Program-made: the position numbers and the translations under genes
Shown here: positions 8,713 to 17,540 of the stretch, in pieces
Layout: every line of letters begins with the position of its first letter
Position numbering within the stretch: the stretch's first letter is position 1
The notes under the pieces: generated by a model
Seen by the model: the letters and a program-made list of their open reading frames with translations, nothing else
The model's database searches: none
Told to the model about the DNA's origin: nothing
Source: Pseudomonas sp. IPO3778
Lineage (GTDB): Bacteria > Pseudomonadota > Gammaproteobacteria > Pseudomonadales > Pseudomonadaceae
Direction: 5' to 3'
Assembly (NCBI RefSeq): GCF_013386825.1
Contig: NZ_JACARC010000038.1
Location: 95,948-159,947, forward strand
DNA length: 64,000 bases

Positions 8713-8735
8713 AAGAATCTCGACGCCTTGGGGGC

Positions 8736-8975
8736 TCAGGTGCGCTCGGCCCAGGCCGCGCGGCTGAAAAATTTCATAGTGACCGCATGGATGCTGCCAT
8801 CGGTGATCCACGGGTTCAAATGGGCATAGATCTGCTGCTGACGCTTGACCGGGCTCAATGCCGCCAGTTCATCGCTAATCACGTTCAGCTGGAAGTTACA
8901 GCCTTCGCCCTCAACTTCTACTTGAGTTTCGGGGAGCTTTTCTTCGAGAAAGCGCTTCACTTCTAAGGCCTGCAT
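8736..8975 (-). CDS. ibaG: BolA family protein (IbaG/YrbA)
   Basis: A 79-residue BolA-like protein. BolA proteins pair with monothiol glutaredoxins and take part in Fe-S cluster handling; IbaG is linked to acid response in E. coli. The conserved FQLNVISDELAALSPVKRQQQIYAHLNPWI core and the following SIHAVTMKFFS segment with the conserved histidine are visible. I prefer the ATG at 8975, with GAGG six bases upstream, to the TTG two codons earlier. First gene of the ibaG-murA-hisGDC run. Confidence 0.88.
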   Translation of the reverse strand: MQALEVKRFLEEKLPETQVEVEGEGCNFQLNVISDELAALSPVKRQQQIYAHLNPWITDGSIHAVTMKFFSRAAWAERT

Positions 8976-9021
8976 GCTCAACCTCTATCGGCGCCCAGTG
9001 CGCGCGGGTCGCACATCATAC

Positions 9022-9076
9022 AAAAAAGCCCCGCGCCTGCGAACCCCGCATAGCAGGACTCTGACGGGGGGCTTCT
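9022..9076 (-). terminator. Rho-independent terminator of the mla operon
   Basis: Read on the minus strand: GAAGCCCCCCG, a branched loop and CGGGGCTT, followed by six T residues. It lies just after the mlaB stop and before ibaG begins, so it separates the mla and murA transcripts. Confidence 0.75.
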
Positions 9077-9089
9077 TTAATAATGTGTA

Positions 9090-9395
9090 TTAAGGATGCG
9101 CCAACAGCTCGGTCAGACCGGAAACTTCAGCAATTTCACGCATGTCTTCGGGCAATGCACGGATGCTTACCGGCTTTTTGACGGCCTGGGCATCACGCAT
9201 GAAACACAGCAGCAACGACAAGCCGACGCTGCTGGACTTCACCACCGCCGAGCAATCGAGCACCAGCGCAGACGCGGTACTGGCATTGATCAGCGCCTGG
9301 CCCTGCTTGCGCAGGGCTGGCCCGGTGCTGTAATCCAGCACGCCGGTGAGCAGCAGCTCACCGGACTCGCCAAGGCGAATGGCCGACTCAGTCAT
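9090..9395 (-). CDS. mlaB: Mla transporter STAS-domain protein
   Basis: A 101-residue single STAS domain. In E. coli, MlaB is the cytosolic subunit that binds the MlaF ATPase and is needed for stable assembly of the MlaFEDB complex, which moves phospholipid between outer and inner membranes. The VLDCSAVVKSSSVGLSLLLCF segment (about 46-66) is the usual STAS loop-helix; the E. coli threonine at the MlaF interface appears replaced by serines. The start codon overlaps the mlaC stop (ATGA). Last gene of mlaFEDCB. Confidence 0.88.
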   Translation of the reverse strand: MTESAIRLGESGELLLTGVLDYSTGPALRKQGQALINASTASALVLDCSAVVKSSSVGLSLLLCFMRDAQAVKKPVSIRALPEDMREIAEVSGLTELLAHP

Positions 9396-10045
9396 TGCGC
9401 GGGCTTCCCGGCAGCTTTGTCGGTTTCTTCCTTGGCCTTGGCCACTTCACCGGCCCAACCATTGATGGTCTTGTCCAGGTCGTTGCCATTGCGCTGCATG
9501 GCATCTGCAAACTGGTCACGGAACAGCTTGCCGATGTTGATGCCGTTGATGATCACGTTACGCAGTTTCCACTCGCCGTTGACCTTCTCCAGCGTGTACT
9601 GCACCGGGTACACCGCGCCGTTGTTGCCCTTGACGCTCATGTTAACGCTGGTGCGGTCACCCGACTCATCCCCTGCGGGGGCGACGGTAATCCCTTGGTT
9701 GTTGTACTCCAGCAGCGCGTTACCGTAGAACTGGAACAGACCGCGCTTGAAGTTTTCCTGGAAGCGGGTCATTTGCTCAGGCGTTGCCTTGCGCGAGTAC
9801 TTGACCGTCATGATGCTTTTGGAAATACCTTCGGCATCAACTACCGGGCCGACGATGCTGTTCAACGCCTCATAGAAGTCGCTCGGGTCCTGCTTGTACT
9901 TTTCCTTGTTGGCACTCAGGTCAGCCAACATCTTGGTGGTGGTGTCCTGCACCAGGTCATGTGCGGAACCGCCGGTAGCGGCGTTAGCCATCAACGGCAG
10001 TGCCGCGAGCAGTACCCACAGGCCACGTCGCAAAGTAGAGATCAT
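9392..10045 (-). CDS. mlaC: Periplasmic phospholipid-binding protein MlaC
   Basis: Soluble periplasmic carrier that shuttles phospholipid between the outer-membrane MlaA complex and the inner-membrane MlaFEDB complex. About 217 residues with a signal peptide in residues 1-22 (hydrophobic LWVLLAALPLMANA). Two starts are possible: the ATG at 10060 overlaps the mlaD stop, but the ATG at 10045 has GAGGAA seven bases upstream and gives a cleaner signal peptide. The C-terminal tail is lysine- and alanine-rich. mlaB overlaps its stop. Confidence 0.9.
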   Translation of the reverse strand: MISTLRRGLWVLLAALPLMANAATGGSAHDLVQDTTTKMLADLSANKEKYKQDPSDFYEALNSIVGPVVDAEGISKSIMTVKYSRKATPEQMTRFQENFKRGLFQFYGNALLEYNNQGITVAPAGDESGDRTSVNMSVKGNNGAVYPVQYTLEKVNGEWKLRNVIINGINIGKLFRDQFADAMQRNGNDLDKTINGWAGEVAKAKEETDKAAGKPAQ

Positions 10046-10056
10046 GAACACATTCC

Positions 10057-10524
10057 TCATTTGGCGTCTTTATTGACGGTATTGAGCAGGAATTTACCGA
10101 TCAAGTCCTCCAGCACCAACGACGACTGTGTGTCATGAATGGTCGAACCATCCTTGAGCAGGGCTGTTTCCCCGCCCACGCTGATGCCGATGTATTTCTC
10201 GCCCAGCAACCCAGCGGTGAGGATAGACGCGGTGGAGTCAGTCGGCAGGTTATCCACCTTCTTGTTCACTTGCATCGTCACACGGCCGGTGAAGCTGTCG
10301 TGATCCAGATCGATCGCCGTGACCTTGCCGATGGTTACACCCGCCATGGTCACTTTAGCTCTGACAGTCAAACCGGCGATATTGTCGAAGTAGGCGTAAA
10401 GTTTATAAGTATCGGCGGTGGGGCTGGCCGATAGGCCGCTGACTCGCAGGGCGAGCAACAGTAAAGCCAGGATGCCAGCCAGCAAGAAAAGGCCGACACC
10501 GATTTCCACAGTGCGGTTTTGCAT
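10057..10524 (-). CDS. mlaD: MCE-domain protein MlaD
   Basis: Inner-membrane-anchored MCE protein that forms the hexameric lipid-binding ring of the Mla transporter. 155 residues: a single N-terminal anchor (IGVGLFLLAGILALLLLALRV, about 7-27), then one MCE domain with the GLTVRAKVTMAGVTIGKVTAI segment. The end, residues 125-155, is a helix predicted to line the pore. Its start is next to the mlaE stop at 10524 and its stop overlaps an mlaC ATG, so translation is probably coupled. Confidence 0.92.
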   Translation of the reverse strand: MQNRTVEIGVGLFLLAGILALLLLALRVSGLSASPTADTYKLYAYFDNIAGLTVRAKVTMAGVTIGKVTAIDLDHDSFTGRVTMQVNKKVDNLPTDSTASILTAGLLGEKYIGISVGGETALLKDGSTIHDTQSSLVLEDLIGKFLLNTVNKDAK

Positions 10525-11321
10525 CAGAAATCTCCAAACATCAAGGCGGTCAAAATGAAGTCAAGGCCCAGTACCGCCAGTGAGGCGTACACAACGGTCT
10601 TGGTGGTGGCGCGACTGATCCCTTCTGAGGTGGGCTCACAGTCGTAGCCTTGGAATACGGCGATCCAGGTCACTACAAAGGCGAAAACGATGCTTTTAAT
10701 GATGCCGTTTAGCACGTCGCCGCTGAAGGTCACGCTGTTCTGCATGTTGCCCCAGTAGGAGCCGTCGTAGACCCCCAGCCAGTCAACCGCCACCCACGAA
10801 CCGCCCCAGATCCCGACCACGCTGAAAACCATCGCCAGCAGTGGCAGGGAGATGAAGCCGGCCCACAGGCGCGGGGCAACAATGTACTTGAGCGGATCGA
10901 CACCGATCATTTCCAGGCTGGACAGCTGCTCGGTGGCCTTCATGTTGCCGATTTCGGCCGTCAACGCAGAACCGGCACGCCCGGCAAACAGCAGTGCCGT
11001 CACCACAGGCCCCAGCTCACGCAACAGGGTCAGGGCAACCATCTGCCCCACCGCCTGTTCGGAGCCGTAGCTGGACAGGATATTGAAGCCCTGCAACGCC
11101 AGCACCATGCCGATGAACACCCCGGAAACCACGATGATCACCAGGGACATCACGCCCACGGAGTGCAGTTGCTTGATCAACAGGCCAAAGCCGCCGCCAA
11201 TACCGCCGCGGCCAAGCAAGGCATGGAACAGGAAAATCGTCGAACGGCCCAGTACACCGAGCACATCGATGCCGGACCGACCGAAAAGGCGAACCTTTTC
11301 GATTAAAGATGTCTTGCGCAT
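10524..11321 (-). CDS. mlaE: Mla transporter permease
   Basis: Inner-membrane permease of the Mla ABC system, 265 residues, MlaE/DUF140 family. Five or more hydrophobic helices are visible, with the family core LRELGPVVTALLFAGRAGSALTAEIGNMKATEQLSSLEMIGVDP around residues 95-138. Its start shares a base with the mlaF stop at 11321, and its stop meets the mlaD start, as in a tightly coupled operon. Confidence 0.93.
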   Translation of the reverse strand: MRKTSLIEKVRLFGRSGIDVLGVLGRSTIFLFHALLGRGGIGGGFGLLIKQLHSVGVMSLVIIVVSGVFIGMVLALQGFNILSSYGSEQAVGQMVALTLLRELGPVVTALLFAGRAGSALTAEIGNMKATEQLSSLEMIGVDPLKYIVAPRLWAGFISLPLLAMVFSVVGIWGGSWVAVDWLGVYDGSYWGNMQNSVTFSGDVLNGIIKSIVFAFVVTWIAVFQGYDCEPTSEGISRATTKTVVYASLAVLGLDFILTALMFGDF

Positions 11322-12130
11322 CAGCGCTTCCCCAGAAGATCTGAGCGGTAGTCCGCTGCCGGAAAGTGAAAAGGCACCGGGCCATCAGGATCGCCGGTCA
11401 TGAATTGGCGAATGCGCGGGTTATCTGCGTTCATCAGCTCTTCAGGCGTGCCCTGCCCCAGCACCTGGCCATCGCCCACCACATAGAGGTAGTCGGCAAT
11501 GCTCGCGGTCTCGGCCAGGTCGTGGGAGACCACGATACTGGTGATACCCAGCGCATCATTGAGCAAGCGGATCAGGCGTACCAGGACGCCCATGGCAATC
11601 GGGTCCTGGCCAACGAAAGGTTCGTCGTACATGAGAATCTGCGGGTCGAGGGCGATGGCGCGCGCCAGGGCCACTCGACGCTTCATGCCACCGGACAGTT
11701 CATCAGGCATCAAGTCGATGGCGCCGCGCAGCCCTACGGCCTGCAATTTGAGCAACACAATGTCACGAATCATTTCATCGGACAGCTGTGTGTGCACCCG
11801 AAGCGGGAACGCCACGTTTTCGAAAACGTCGAGGTCGGTAAACAGCGCGCCGCTCTGGAACAGCACGCCCATGTGCTTGCGGGCATCGAACAGGTCGCTG
11901 CGCGAGAGGGTCGGCAGGTTCTGGCCATTGACCCAGACTTCACCGGCGGAGGGGCGCAATTGCATGCCCATCAGGCGCAGCAGCGTCGTCTTGCCGCAAC
12001 CGGAAGGCCCCATGATGCCCGTGACTTTGCCGCGGGGAATGCGAATATCCACATTATTGAAGATGCTGCGCGTACCGCGCTTGAAGGAAAGGCCCTTCAG
12101 CTCGACCGCGTAGGCGTTATCGGCACTCAT
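11321..12130 (-). CDS. mlaF: Mla transporter ATPase
   Basis: ABC ATPase that powers Mla phospholipid transport. 269 residues with Walker A GPSGCGKT (41-48), the signature LSGGMKRRVALARAI, Walker B LMYDEPFVGQDP and a switch histidine in VVSHD. First gene of mlaFEDCB and divergent from kdsD. It has an AAGGAGT ribosome-binding site. Pairing this operon with LPS synthesis genes puts both halves of outer-membrane lipid asymmetry side by side. Confidence 0.94.
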   Translation of the reverse strand: MSADNAYAVELKGLSFKRGTRSIFNNVDIRIPRGKVTGIMGPSGCGKTTLLRLMGMQLRPSAGEVWVNGQNLPTLSRSDLFDARKHMGVLFQSGALFTDLDVFENVAFPLRVHTQLSDEMIRDIVLLKLQAVGLRGAIDLMPDELSGGMKRRVALARAIALDPQILMYDEPFVGQDPIAMGVLVRLIRLLNDALGITSIVVSHDLAETASIADYLYVVGDGQVLGQGTPEELMNADNPRIRQFMTGDPDGPVPFHFPAADYRSDLLGKR

Positions 12131-12343
12131 CTAAACTCCTTGGGATGCAGCCTTTCACTCAGACACTTTGTTTTCGACAAATGCTTGCATCGAATAGACA
12201 TAAAGGCTGCGCGGACCGAACTGGCGGCGAACTATATCACTGCTGATGCAGCGCCCCCAAGGCCGGAACAGAGCTTGTTCAGAAACAGGACAGCTAAAAA
12301 AACCTTGCTGAGGTTCAATCTCAACCACAGACGGAATGAATAA

Positions 12344-12408
12344 AGCCTGACGAACTTGCGTGAGGGAATTGTTCATTACCGCTATAATCGCCGACTTTTC
12401 GTCAGGCT
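12344..12408. promoter_or_regulatory. kdsD promoter region flanked by an 11-bp inverted repeat
   Basis: In the 292-bp mlaF-kdsD divergent gap, a consensus TATAAT lies at 12383-12388, 35 bp before the kdsD ATG; no good -35 is seen at 16-18 bp. The perfect inverted repeat AGCCTGACGAA (12344-12354) / TTCGTCAGGCT (12398-12408) straddles the -10. A further AAAGGCTGC-type inverted pair lies nearer mlaF (about 12147-12155 and 12202-12210). An operator role is inferred only. Confidence 0.4.
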
Positions 12409-12422
12409 ATACGATTTCAGAC

Positions 12423-13397
12423 ATGAGCCAATCCAGCGACCTTATTCAATCCGCACAACGTACCATCCGCCTCGAGCTTGAAGCCGTAGAAGGCTTGCTG
12501 GCTCATATCGACGCGGATTTCGTACGCGCATGCGAGATGATTCTGGCCAGCAAGGGCCGCGTTGTCGTGGTCGGCATGGGCAAATCCGGACACATTGGCA
12601 ATAAGATCGCCGCCACCCTGGCAAGCACCGGGACCACTGCGTTCTTCGTGCATCCGGCCGAAGCCAGCCACGGTGACATGGGCATGATCACCCGGGATGA
12701 CATCATCCTGGCACTGTCCAACTCCGGCACCACCAACGAAATCGTGACCCTGCTGCCGCTGATCAAGCGCCTGGGCATCCAGTTGATCAGCGTGACCGGC
12801 AACCCGGACTCGACGCTGGCCAAAGCTGCTGAAGTGAATTTGAACGTGCACGTGGCCGAAGAGGCCTGCCCGCTGAACCTGGCACCGACCTCCTCCACCA
12901 CCGCCGCCCTGGTCATGGGCGATGCGTTGGCCGTGGCATTGCTGGAAGCCCGCGGGTTTACCGCCGAGGATTTCGCATTTTCCCATCCGGGTGGCGCCCT
13001 GGGTCGTCGCCTGCTGCTGAAAGTGGAAAACGTGATGCACGCCGGCGACGAGTTGCCACAAGTGCCGCGCGGCACCTTGCTTAAGGATGCCTTGATGGAA
13101 ATGACCCTCAAGCGCCTGGGCATGACCGTGATCCTGGAATCCGACGGGCGCCTGGCCGGGGTATTCACCGACGGCGACCTGCGCCGCACCCTGGACCGTA
13201 ACCTCGATATCCAGACCGCCACCATCGACGAAGTCATGACCCCCCACGGCAAGACCGCCCGCCCTGACATGCTCGCGGCCGAAGCGCTGAAGATCATGGA
13301 AGACCATAAAATTCTGGCGCTGGTGGTGGTCGACGGCGACGACCGCCCGGTTGGCGCCCTGAACATGCACGACTTGCTGCGTGCAGGAGTGATGTAA
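12423..13397 (+). CDS. kdsD: D-arabinose-5-phosphate isomerase
   Basis: Interconverts ribulose-5-phosphate and arabinose-5-phosphate, the first step towards KDO for LPS inner core. 324 residues: an SIS sugar-isomerase domain (about 35-175; GMGKSGHIGNKIAATLASTGT, SNSGTTNEI) followed by two CBS domains (about 205-324). The ATG at 12423 gives the family start MSQSSDLIQSAQRT; the frame is open upstream to 12360, but that part runs through the -10. Its ribosome-binding site is poor. kdsC begins directly at the next base after its stop. Confidence 0.93.
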   Translation: MSQSSDLIQSAQRTIRLELEAVEGLLAHIDADFVRACEMILASKGRVVVVGMGKSGHIGNKIAATLASTGTTAFFVHPAEASHGDMGMITRDDIILALSNSGTTNEIVTLLPLIKRLGIQLISVTGNPDSTLAKAAEVNLNVHVAEEACPLNLAPTSSTTAALVMGDALAVALLEARGFTAEDFAFSHPGGALGRRLLLKVENVMHAGDELPQVPRGTLLKDALMEMTLKRLGMTVILESDGRLAGVFTDGDLRRTLDRNLDIQTATIDEVMTPHGKTARPDMLAAEALKIMEDHKILALVVVDGDDRPVGALNMHDLLRAGVM

Positions 13398-13922
13398 ATG
13401 ACCACCGACCTGTTGCAACGGGGCAAGCACATCAAACTGGCGATCTTTGACGTCGACGGCGTGCTGACCGATGGCCGCCTGTACTTCCTGGAAGACGGCA
13501 GCGAATTCAAGACCTTCAACACCCTCGACGGCCAGGGCATCAAGATGCTGATGGCCGCGGGCGTGCAAACCGGCATCATCAGCGGTCGCAAGACGCCTGT
13601 TGTGGAACGCCGCGCACAAAACCTGGGGATTCCTCACCTGTATCAGGGCCGCGAGGATAAACTGGTGGTTCTGGACGAGCTTCTTGGCCAACTCAACCTA
13701 AGCTATGAGCAGGTTGCTTACCTCGGCGACGATTTACCCGACCTGCCGGTGATTCGCCGGGTCGGCCTCGGCATGGCGGTGGCCAATGCGGCGGCGTTCG
13801 TTCGCGAACACGCCCATGGCGTCACCACGGCCCGTGGCGGCGAAGGCGCCGCCCGCGAGTTCTGCGAGTTGATTCTGCGCGCCCAAGGCAGCCTTGAAGC
13901 GGCTCACGCCGCCTACCTATAG
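13398..13922 (+). CDS. kdsC: 3-deoxy-D-manno-octulosonate 8-phosphate phosphatase
   Basis: HAD-family phosphatase (C0 type, no cap) that releases KDO from KDO-8-phosphate; forms tetramers in relatives. 174 residues. DVDGVLTDG (18-26) holds the nucleophile D18 and the general acid D20; YLGDDLPDLPVI near residue 110 is motif IV. It abuts kdsD and is followed 8 bp later by lptC, as in other gamma-proteobacteria. Confidence 0.94.
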   Translation: MTTDLLQRGKHIKLAIFDVDGVLTDGRLYFLEDGSEFKTFNTLDGQGIKMLMAAGVQTGIISGRKTPVVERRAQNLGIPHLYQGREDKLVVLDELLGQLNLSYEQVAYLGDDLPDLPVIRRVGLGMAVANAAAFVREHAHGVTTARGGEGAAREFCELILRAQGSLEAAHAAYL

Positions 13923-13930
13923 AGCGTTTT

Positions 13931-14503
13931 ATGCTGAGTAAAAAGATTCGCAATTTCCTGATATTCGCCGTCATCGCCGCCGTTTTTCTGGCGGTCGGTT
14001 ACTGGAATATCAGCCCGGAGCGCTTCCTCGACAAGCCTGTTGCACAGGTTGACGAGAGCGCTATCGACTATTACGCCATCAACGCCCACAGCATCCAGTT
14101 CCTGCCCGATGGCAAGGTTCAGTATGAAATGACCTCTGACAAGGTCGAGCACTTGAAGGCATCCGAGGTCACGTTGCTGACCAAGCCGGACATGAACCTG
14201 TACCGCGGCGCCGAGTTCCCGTGGCACGTCACCAGCGAGCGTGGCGAGGTCAACCCGGACGGCACCCAAGTGGAATTGATTGACTCGGTACGCGTAGCCC
14301 GCACCGACGCCAAGAACCGCGACACCATCATTACCAGCAGTCGCATGACCGTATTCCCACAGAAGCAATATGCGCAGACCGAGCAAGACGTTAGAATCGA
14401 CGGCGCTGGCGGTGTATCGACTGGCAAGGGAATGAAAGCGTATTTGAAAGAAAGCAGGATACACCTGCTATCGAACGTAAGAGGACAGTATGAGGCTCGT
14501 TAA
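13931..14503 (+). CDS. lptC: LPS export protein LptC
   Basis: Bitopic inner-membrane protein that accepts LPS from the LptB2FG extractor and passes it to LptA. 190 residues: a single N-terminal membrane helix (FLIFAVIAAVFLAVGYW, about 9-25), then a periplasmic beta-jellyroll carrying IQFLPDGKVQYEMTSDKVEHL. Its last 14 bases overlap the lptA start, suggesting coupled translation. Confidence 0.92.
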   Translation: MLSKKIRNFLIFAVIAAVFLAVGYWNISPERFLDKPVAQVDESAIDYYAINAHSIQFLPDGKVQYEMTSDKVEHLKASEVTLLTKPDMNLYRGAEFPWHVTSERGEVNPDGTQVELIDSVRVARTDAKNRDTIITSSRMTVFPQKQYAQTEQDVRIDGAGGVSTGKGMKAYLKESRIHLLSNVRGQYEAR

Positions 14504-15062
14504 AACCCTCCCTATTTTGCTCGGCCTGGGCGCAGCACTGGGAAGCGTGAGCGCCTGGGCTCTGCCGAACGATAGCCAGCAACCGATCCACATCCAGGCC
14601 GATGATGCACAACTGGATGACAAGAAAGGTATTGCGACCTACACCGGCGACGTCATCATCACTCAAGGCTCGATGAAAGTGACGGGTAACACCGTGACCC
14701 TGACTCGTACCCCGGCAGGCGACATCGACGTGGTGACTTCGGTCGGCAACCTGGCGTATTTCGAACAACTGCAAAAAGTGGGCGACCCTACGCCGGTCAA
14801 AGGCTACGGCAAGACGATCCAGTACCACGCCCAGCAAAACCGTATCGTGCTGATCGATCAAGCCAGGGTCATCAATGACGGCAACACCACTGACGGCGAA
14901 AAAATCGTCTATGACACGGTGAAGCAGATTGCCCAGGCCGGCCGTGCCACCGGCACGAAAATCGGCACGCCGAAGCCACGCATCGATATGGTTATCCAGC
15001 CGAAGCAGAAAGCCGACGCCGCCCAGCCGACGCCGAAAACCGACGCAAAGAAGGCGAATTAA
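14490..15062 (+). CDS. lptA: LPS transport periplasmic protein LptA
   Basis: Forms the periplasmic bridge of beta-jellyrolls that carries LPS from LptC to LptD. 190 residues with a signal peptide ending near residue 25 (VSAWA). The OstA-type core PIHIQADDAQLDDKKGIATYTGDVIITQGSMKVTG is clear. The C-terminal 25 residues are lysine-, alanine- and proline-rich. Its TAA stop shares a base with the lptB ATG. Confidence 0.93.
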   Translation: MRLVKTLPILLGLGAALGSVSAWALPNDSQQPIHIQADDAQLDDKKGIATYTGDVIITQGSMKVTGNTVTLTRTPAGDIDVVTSVGNLAYFEQLQKVGDPTPVKGYGKTIQYHAQQNRIVLIDQARVINDGNTTDGEKIVYDTVKQIAQAGRATGTKIGTPKPRIDMVIQPKQKADAAQPTPKTDAKKAN

Positions 15063-15787
15063 TGGCAACCCTGAAAGCCCAGCATCTGGCCAAGGCCTAT
15101 AAAAGCCGTCAGGTCGTGCGCGACGTCAGCCTGTCGATCGACAGCGGCCAGATCGTCGGCTTGCTCGGCCCCAACGGTGCCGGCAAGACCACCTGCTTCT
15201 ATATGATTGTCGGCCTGGTACAGGCCGATCAAGGCCGCGTGCTGATCGACGACCTGGATGTGAGCCACCAACCCATGCACGGTCGTGCACAGGCGGGCAT
15301 CGGCTATCTCCCCCAGGAAGCGTCGATCTTCCGCAAACTGTCGGTCTCCGACAACATCATGGCGATCCTCGAGACCCGCAAGGAACTCGACCGCGCCGGG
15401 CGCAAGAAAGAGCTGGAAAGCCTGCTTCAGGAATTCCACATCAACCACATTCGCGACAACCTCGGCATGAGCCTTTCCGGCGGCGAGCGTCGTCGTGTGG
15501 AAATCGCCCGCGCCCTGGCCACAGCGCCGAAGTTCATCCTGCTGGACGAACCTTTCGCCGGTGTCGACCCGATCTCGGTGGGCGACATCAAGCAGATCAT
15601 CCATCACCTCAAGGCCAAGGGCATCGGTGTATTGATCACCGACCACAACGTCCGTGAGACCCTCGATATCTGCGAAACCGCCTATATCGTGAACGATGGG
15701 CAGTTGATTGCCGAAGGCGACTCCGCAACCATCCTGGCCAACGAACTGGTCAAGGAAGTGTATCTGGGTCACGAGTTCCGCCTGTAA
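15062..15787 (+). CDS. lptB: LPS export ABC ATPase LptB
   Basis: ATPase of the LptB2FG transporter that extracts LPS from the inner membrane. 241 residues with Walker A GPNGAGKT (36-43), signature LSGGERRRVEIARAL, Walker B FILLDEPFAGVDP and switch VLITDHNVRETL. Placed at the end of kdsDC-lptCAB and directly before rpoN, the usual proteobacterial order. lptFG are not in this window. Confidence 0.95.
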   Translation: MATLKAQHLAKAYKSRQVVRDVSLSIDSGQIVGLLGPNGAGKTTCFYMIVGLVQADQGRVLIDDLDVSHQPMHGRAQAGIGYLPQEASIFRKLSVSDNIMAILETRKELDRAGRKKELESLLQEFHINHIRDNLGMSLSGGERRRVEIARALATAPKFILLDEPFAGVDPISVGDIKQIIHHLKAKGIGVLITDHNVRETLDICETAYIVNDGQLIAEGDSATILANELVKEVYLGHEFRL

Positions 15788-15889
15788 ACACGGTGGTATC
15801 AGGCCATTCGCCACGGAGCGCGGGAGTCAATAAAAACCTCATTATTTTTATTGTTACCGCGCTCTAGGCAAAGCCCCCGATATCAGGCA

Positions 15890-15895
15890 TATAAT
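15890..15895 (+). promoter_or_regulatory. Candidate -10 element upstream of rpoN
   Basis: A perfect TATAAT lies 76 bp before the rpoN ATG, in the 184-bp lptB-rpoN gap. No convincing -35 is seen at 16-18 bp. The gap also holds an AT-rich run (AATAAAAACCTCATTATTTT) and a GGCGCATTGCGCC palindrome at about 15932-15944. Expression independent of lptB is plausible but unproven. Confidence 0.35.
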
Positions 15896-15971
15896 TTGCT
15901 TATGTTTGGCGCTCACGCGCCCTGTCGTGGATGGCGCATTGCGCCGGCGAATAAGGTGTTAAGCCCCTGCC

Positions 15972-17465
15972 ATGAAACCATCGCTAGTCCTGAGAATGGG
16001 CCAGCAGCTGACGATGACACCGCAGCTGCAACAGGCCATCCGCCTGCTCCAATTGTCGACCCTGGACCTGCAACAGGAAATCCAGGAGGCCCTGGAGTCC
16101 AATCCGATGCTCGAACGCCAGGAAGAAGGCGACGACTTCGATAATGCAGACCCGCTGGCCGACAACATCGAGCAAAAACCCAACCCCGACGTACAGGAAC
16201 CCTCCTACCAGGAAACCGCCCCCACGGTGGATAACCTCGAGGAAGGTGAATGGAACGAACGCATCCCCAACGAGCTTCCCGTCGACACCGCCTGGGAAGA
16301 CGTGTACCAGACCAGCGCCAGCAGCCTGCCGAGCAATGATGATGACGAGTGGGATTTCACCACCCGCACGTCCGCCGGCGAGAGCCTGCAGAGCCATTTG
16401 CTCTGGCAACTGAACCTGGCACCGATGTCCGACACCGATCGCCTGATCGCCGTGACCCTGATCGACTGCATCAACAATCAGGGCTACCTGGACGAGACCC
16501 TTGAGGAGATCCTCGAGGCGTTCGACCCGGAGCTGGATATCGAACTGGACGAAATCGAAGCCGTCCTGCACCGCATTCAGCAGTTCGAGCCCGCCGGTAT
16601 CGGCGCCCGCAGCCTCAGCGAATGCCTGCTGCTGCAACTGCGCCAATTGCCGGCCAAGACGCCCTGGCTGACCGAAGCCCAGCGCCTGGTCACCGACTAC
16701 ATCGACCTGCTGGGCAGCCGCGACTACAGCCAGCTGATGCGCCGCATGAAGCTCAAGGAAGATGACCTGCGCCAGATCATCGAGCTGGTGCAGAGCCTTA
16801 ACCCGCGCCCTGGCTCGCAGATCGAGTCCAGTGAAGCCGAATACGTGGTGCCCGATGTCATCGTACGCAAGGACAACGAGCGCTGGCTGGTGGAACTGAA
16901 CCAGGAGTCGGTGCCACGCCTGCGGGTCAATCCGCAATACGCCGGTTTTGTGCGCCGCGCCGATACCAGCGCCGACAACACCTTCATGCGCAACCAGTTG
17001 CAGGAAGCCCGCTGGTTCATCAAGAGCCTGCAAAGCCGCAACGAAACCCTGATGAAAGTCGCCACCCAGATCGTCGAGCACCAGCGTGGCTTCCTGGAAT
17101 ACGGCGATGAGGCGATGAAGCCACTGGTACTGCACGACATCGCCGAGGCGGTGGGCATGCACGAATCAACGATTTCCCGGGTGACCACGCAAAAATTCAT
17201 GCATACCCCACGGGGTATTTATGAGCTGAAATACTTTTTCTCCAGCCACGTCAGCACCTCCGAAGGCGGCGAATGCTCGTCCACGGCGATCCGCGCGATC
17301 ATCAAAAAACTGGTTGCCGCGGAAAATCAGAAAAAGCCGTTGAGTGACAGCAAGATCGCTGGTTTACTGGAGGCACAAGGCATTCAGGTCGCCCGTCGAA
17401 CCGTCGCCAAGTACCGCGAGTCCCTTGGGATCGCGCCTTCCAGCGAGCGTAAACGTTTGATGTGA
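15972..17465 (+). CDS. rpoN: RNA polymerase sigma-54 factor
   Basis: Sigma-54, which directs RNA polymerase to -24/-12 promoters used with enhancer-binding activators (nitrogen, flagella, catabolism). 497 residues in three recognisable parts: a glutamine- and leucine-rich region I (1-50, MGQQLTMTPQLQQAIRLLQLS), an acidic region II (about 52-120) and region III with the core-binding and HTH segments. The diagnostic RpoN box ARRTVAKYRE lies at 474-483. It heads the conserved rpoN-hpf-ptsN-rapZ-ptsO block. Confidence 0.96.
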   Translation: MKPSLVLRMGQQLTMTPQLQQAIRLLQLSTLDLQQEIQEALESNPMLERQEEGDDFDNADPLADNIEQKPNPDVQEPSYQETAPTVDNLEEGEWNERIPNELPVDTAWEDVYQTSASSLPSNDDDEWDFTTRTSAGESLQSHLLWQLNLAPMSDTDRLIAVTLIDCINNQGYLDETLEEILEAFDPELDIELDEIEAVLHRIQQFEPAGIGARSLSECLLLQLRQLPAKTPWLTEAQRLVTDYIDLLGSRDYSQLMRRMKLKEDDLRQIIELVQSLNPRPGSQIESSEAEYVVPDVIVRKDNERWLVELNQESVPRLRVNPQYAGFVRRADTSADNTFMRNQLQEARWFIKSLQSRNETLMKVATQIVEHQRGFLEYGDEAMKPLVLHDIAEAVGMHESTISRVTTQKFMHTPRGIYELKYFFSSHVSTSEGGECSSTAIRAIIKKLVAAENQKKPLSDSKIAGLLEAQGIQVARRTVAKYRESLGIAPSSERKRLM

Positions 17466-17540
17466 CGGGCGGGCCATAGCGTTCCAGTGGCAGGCACCCC
17501 GGCCTGCCGCTTTATGCACTGGCAACGAAGGAGAAGCTGT

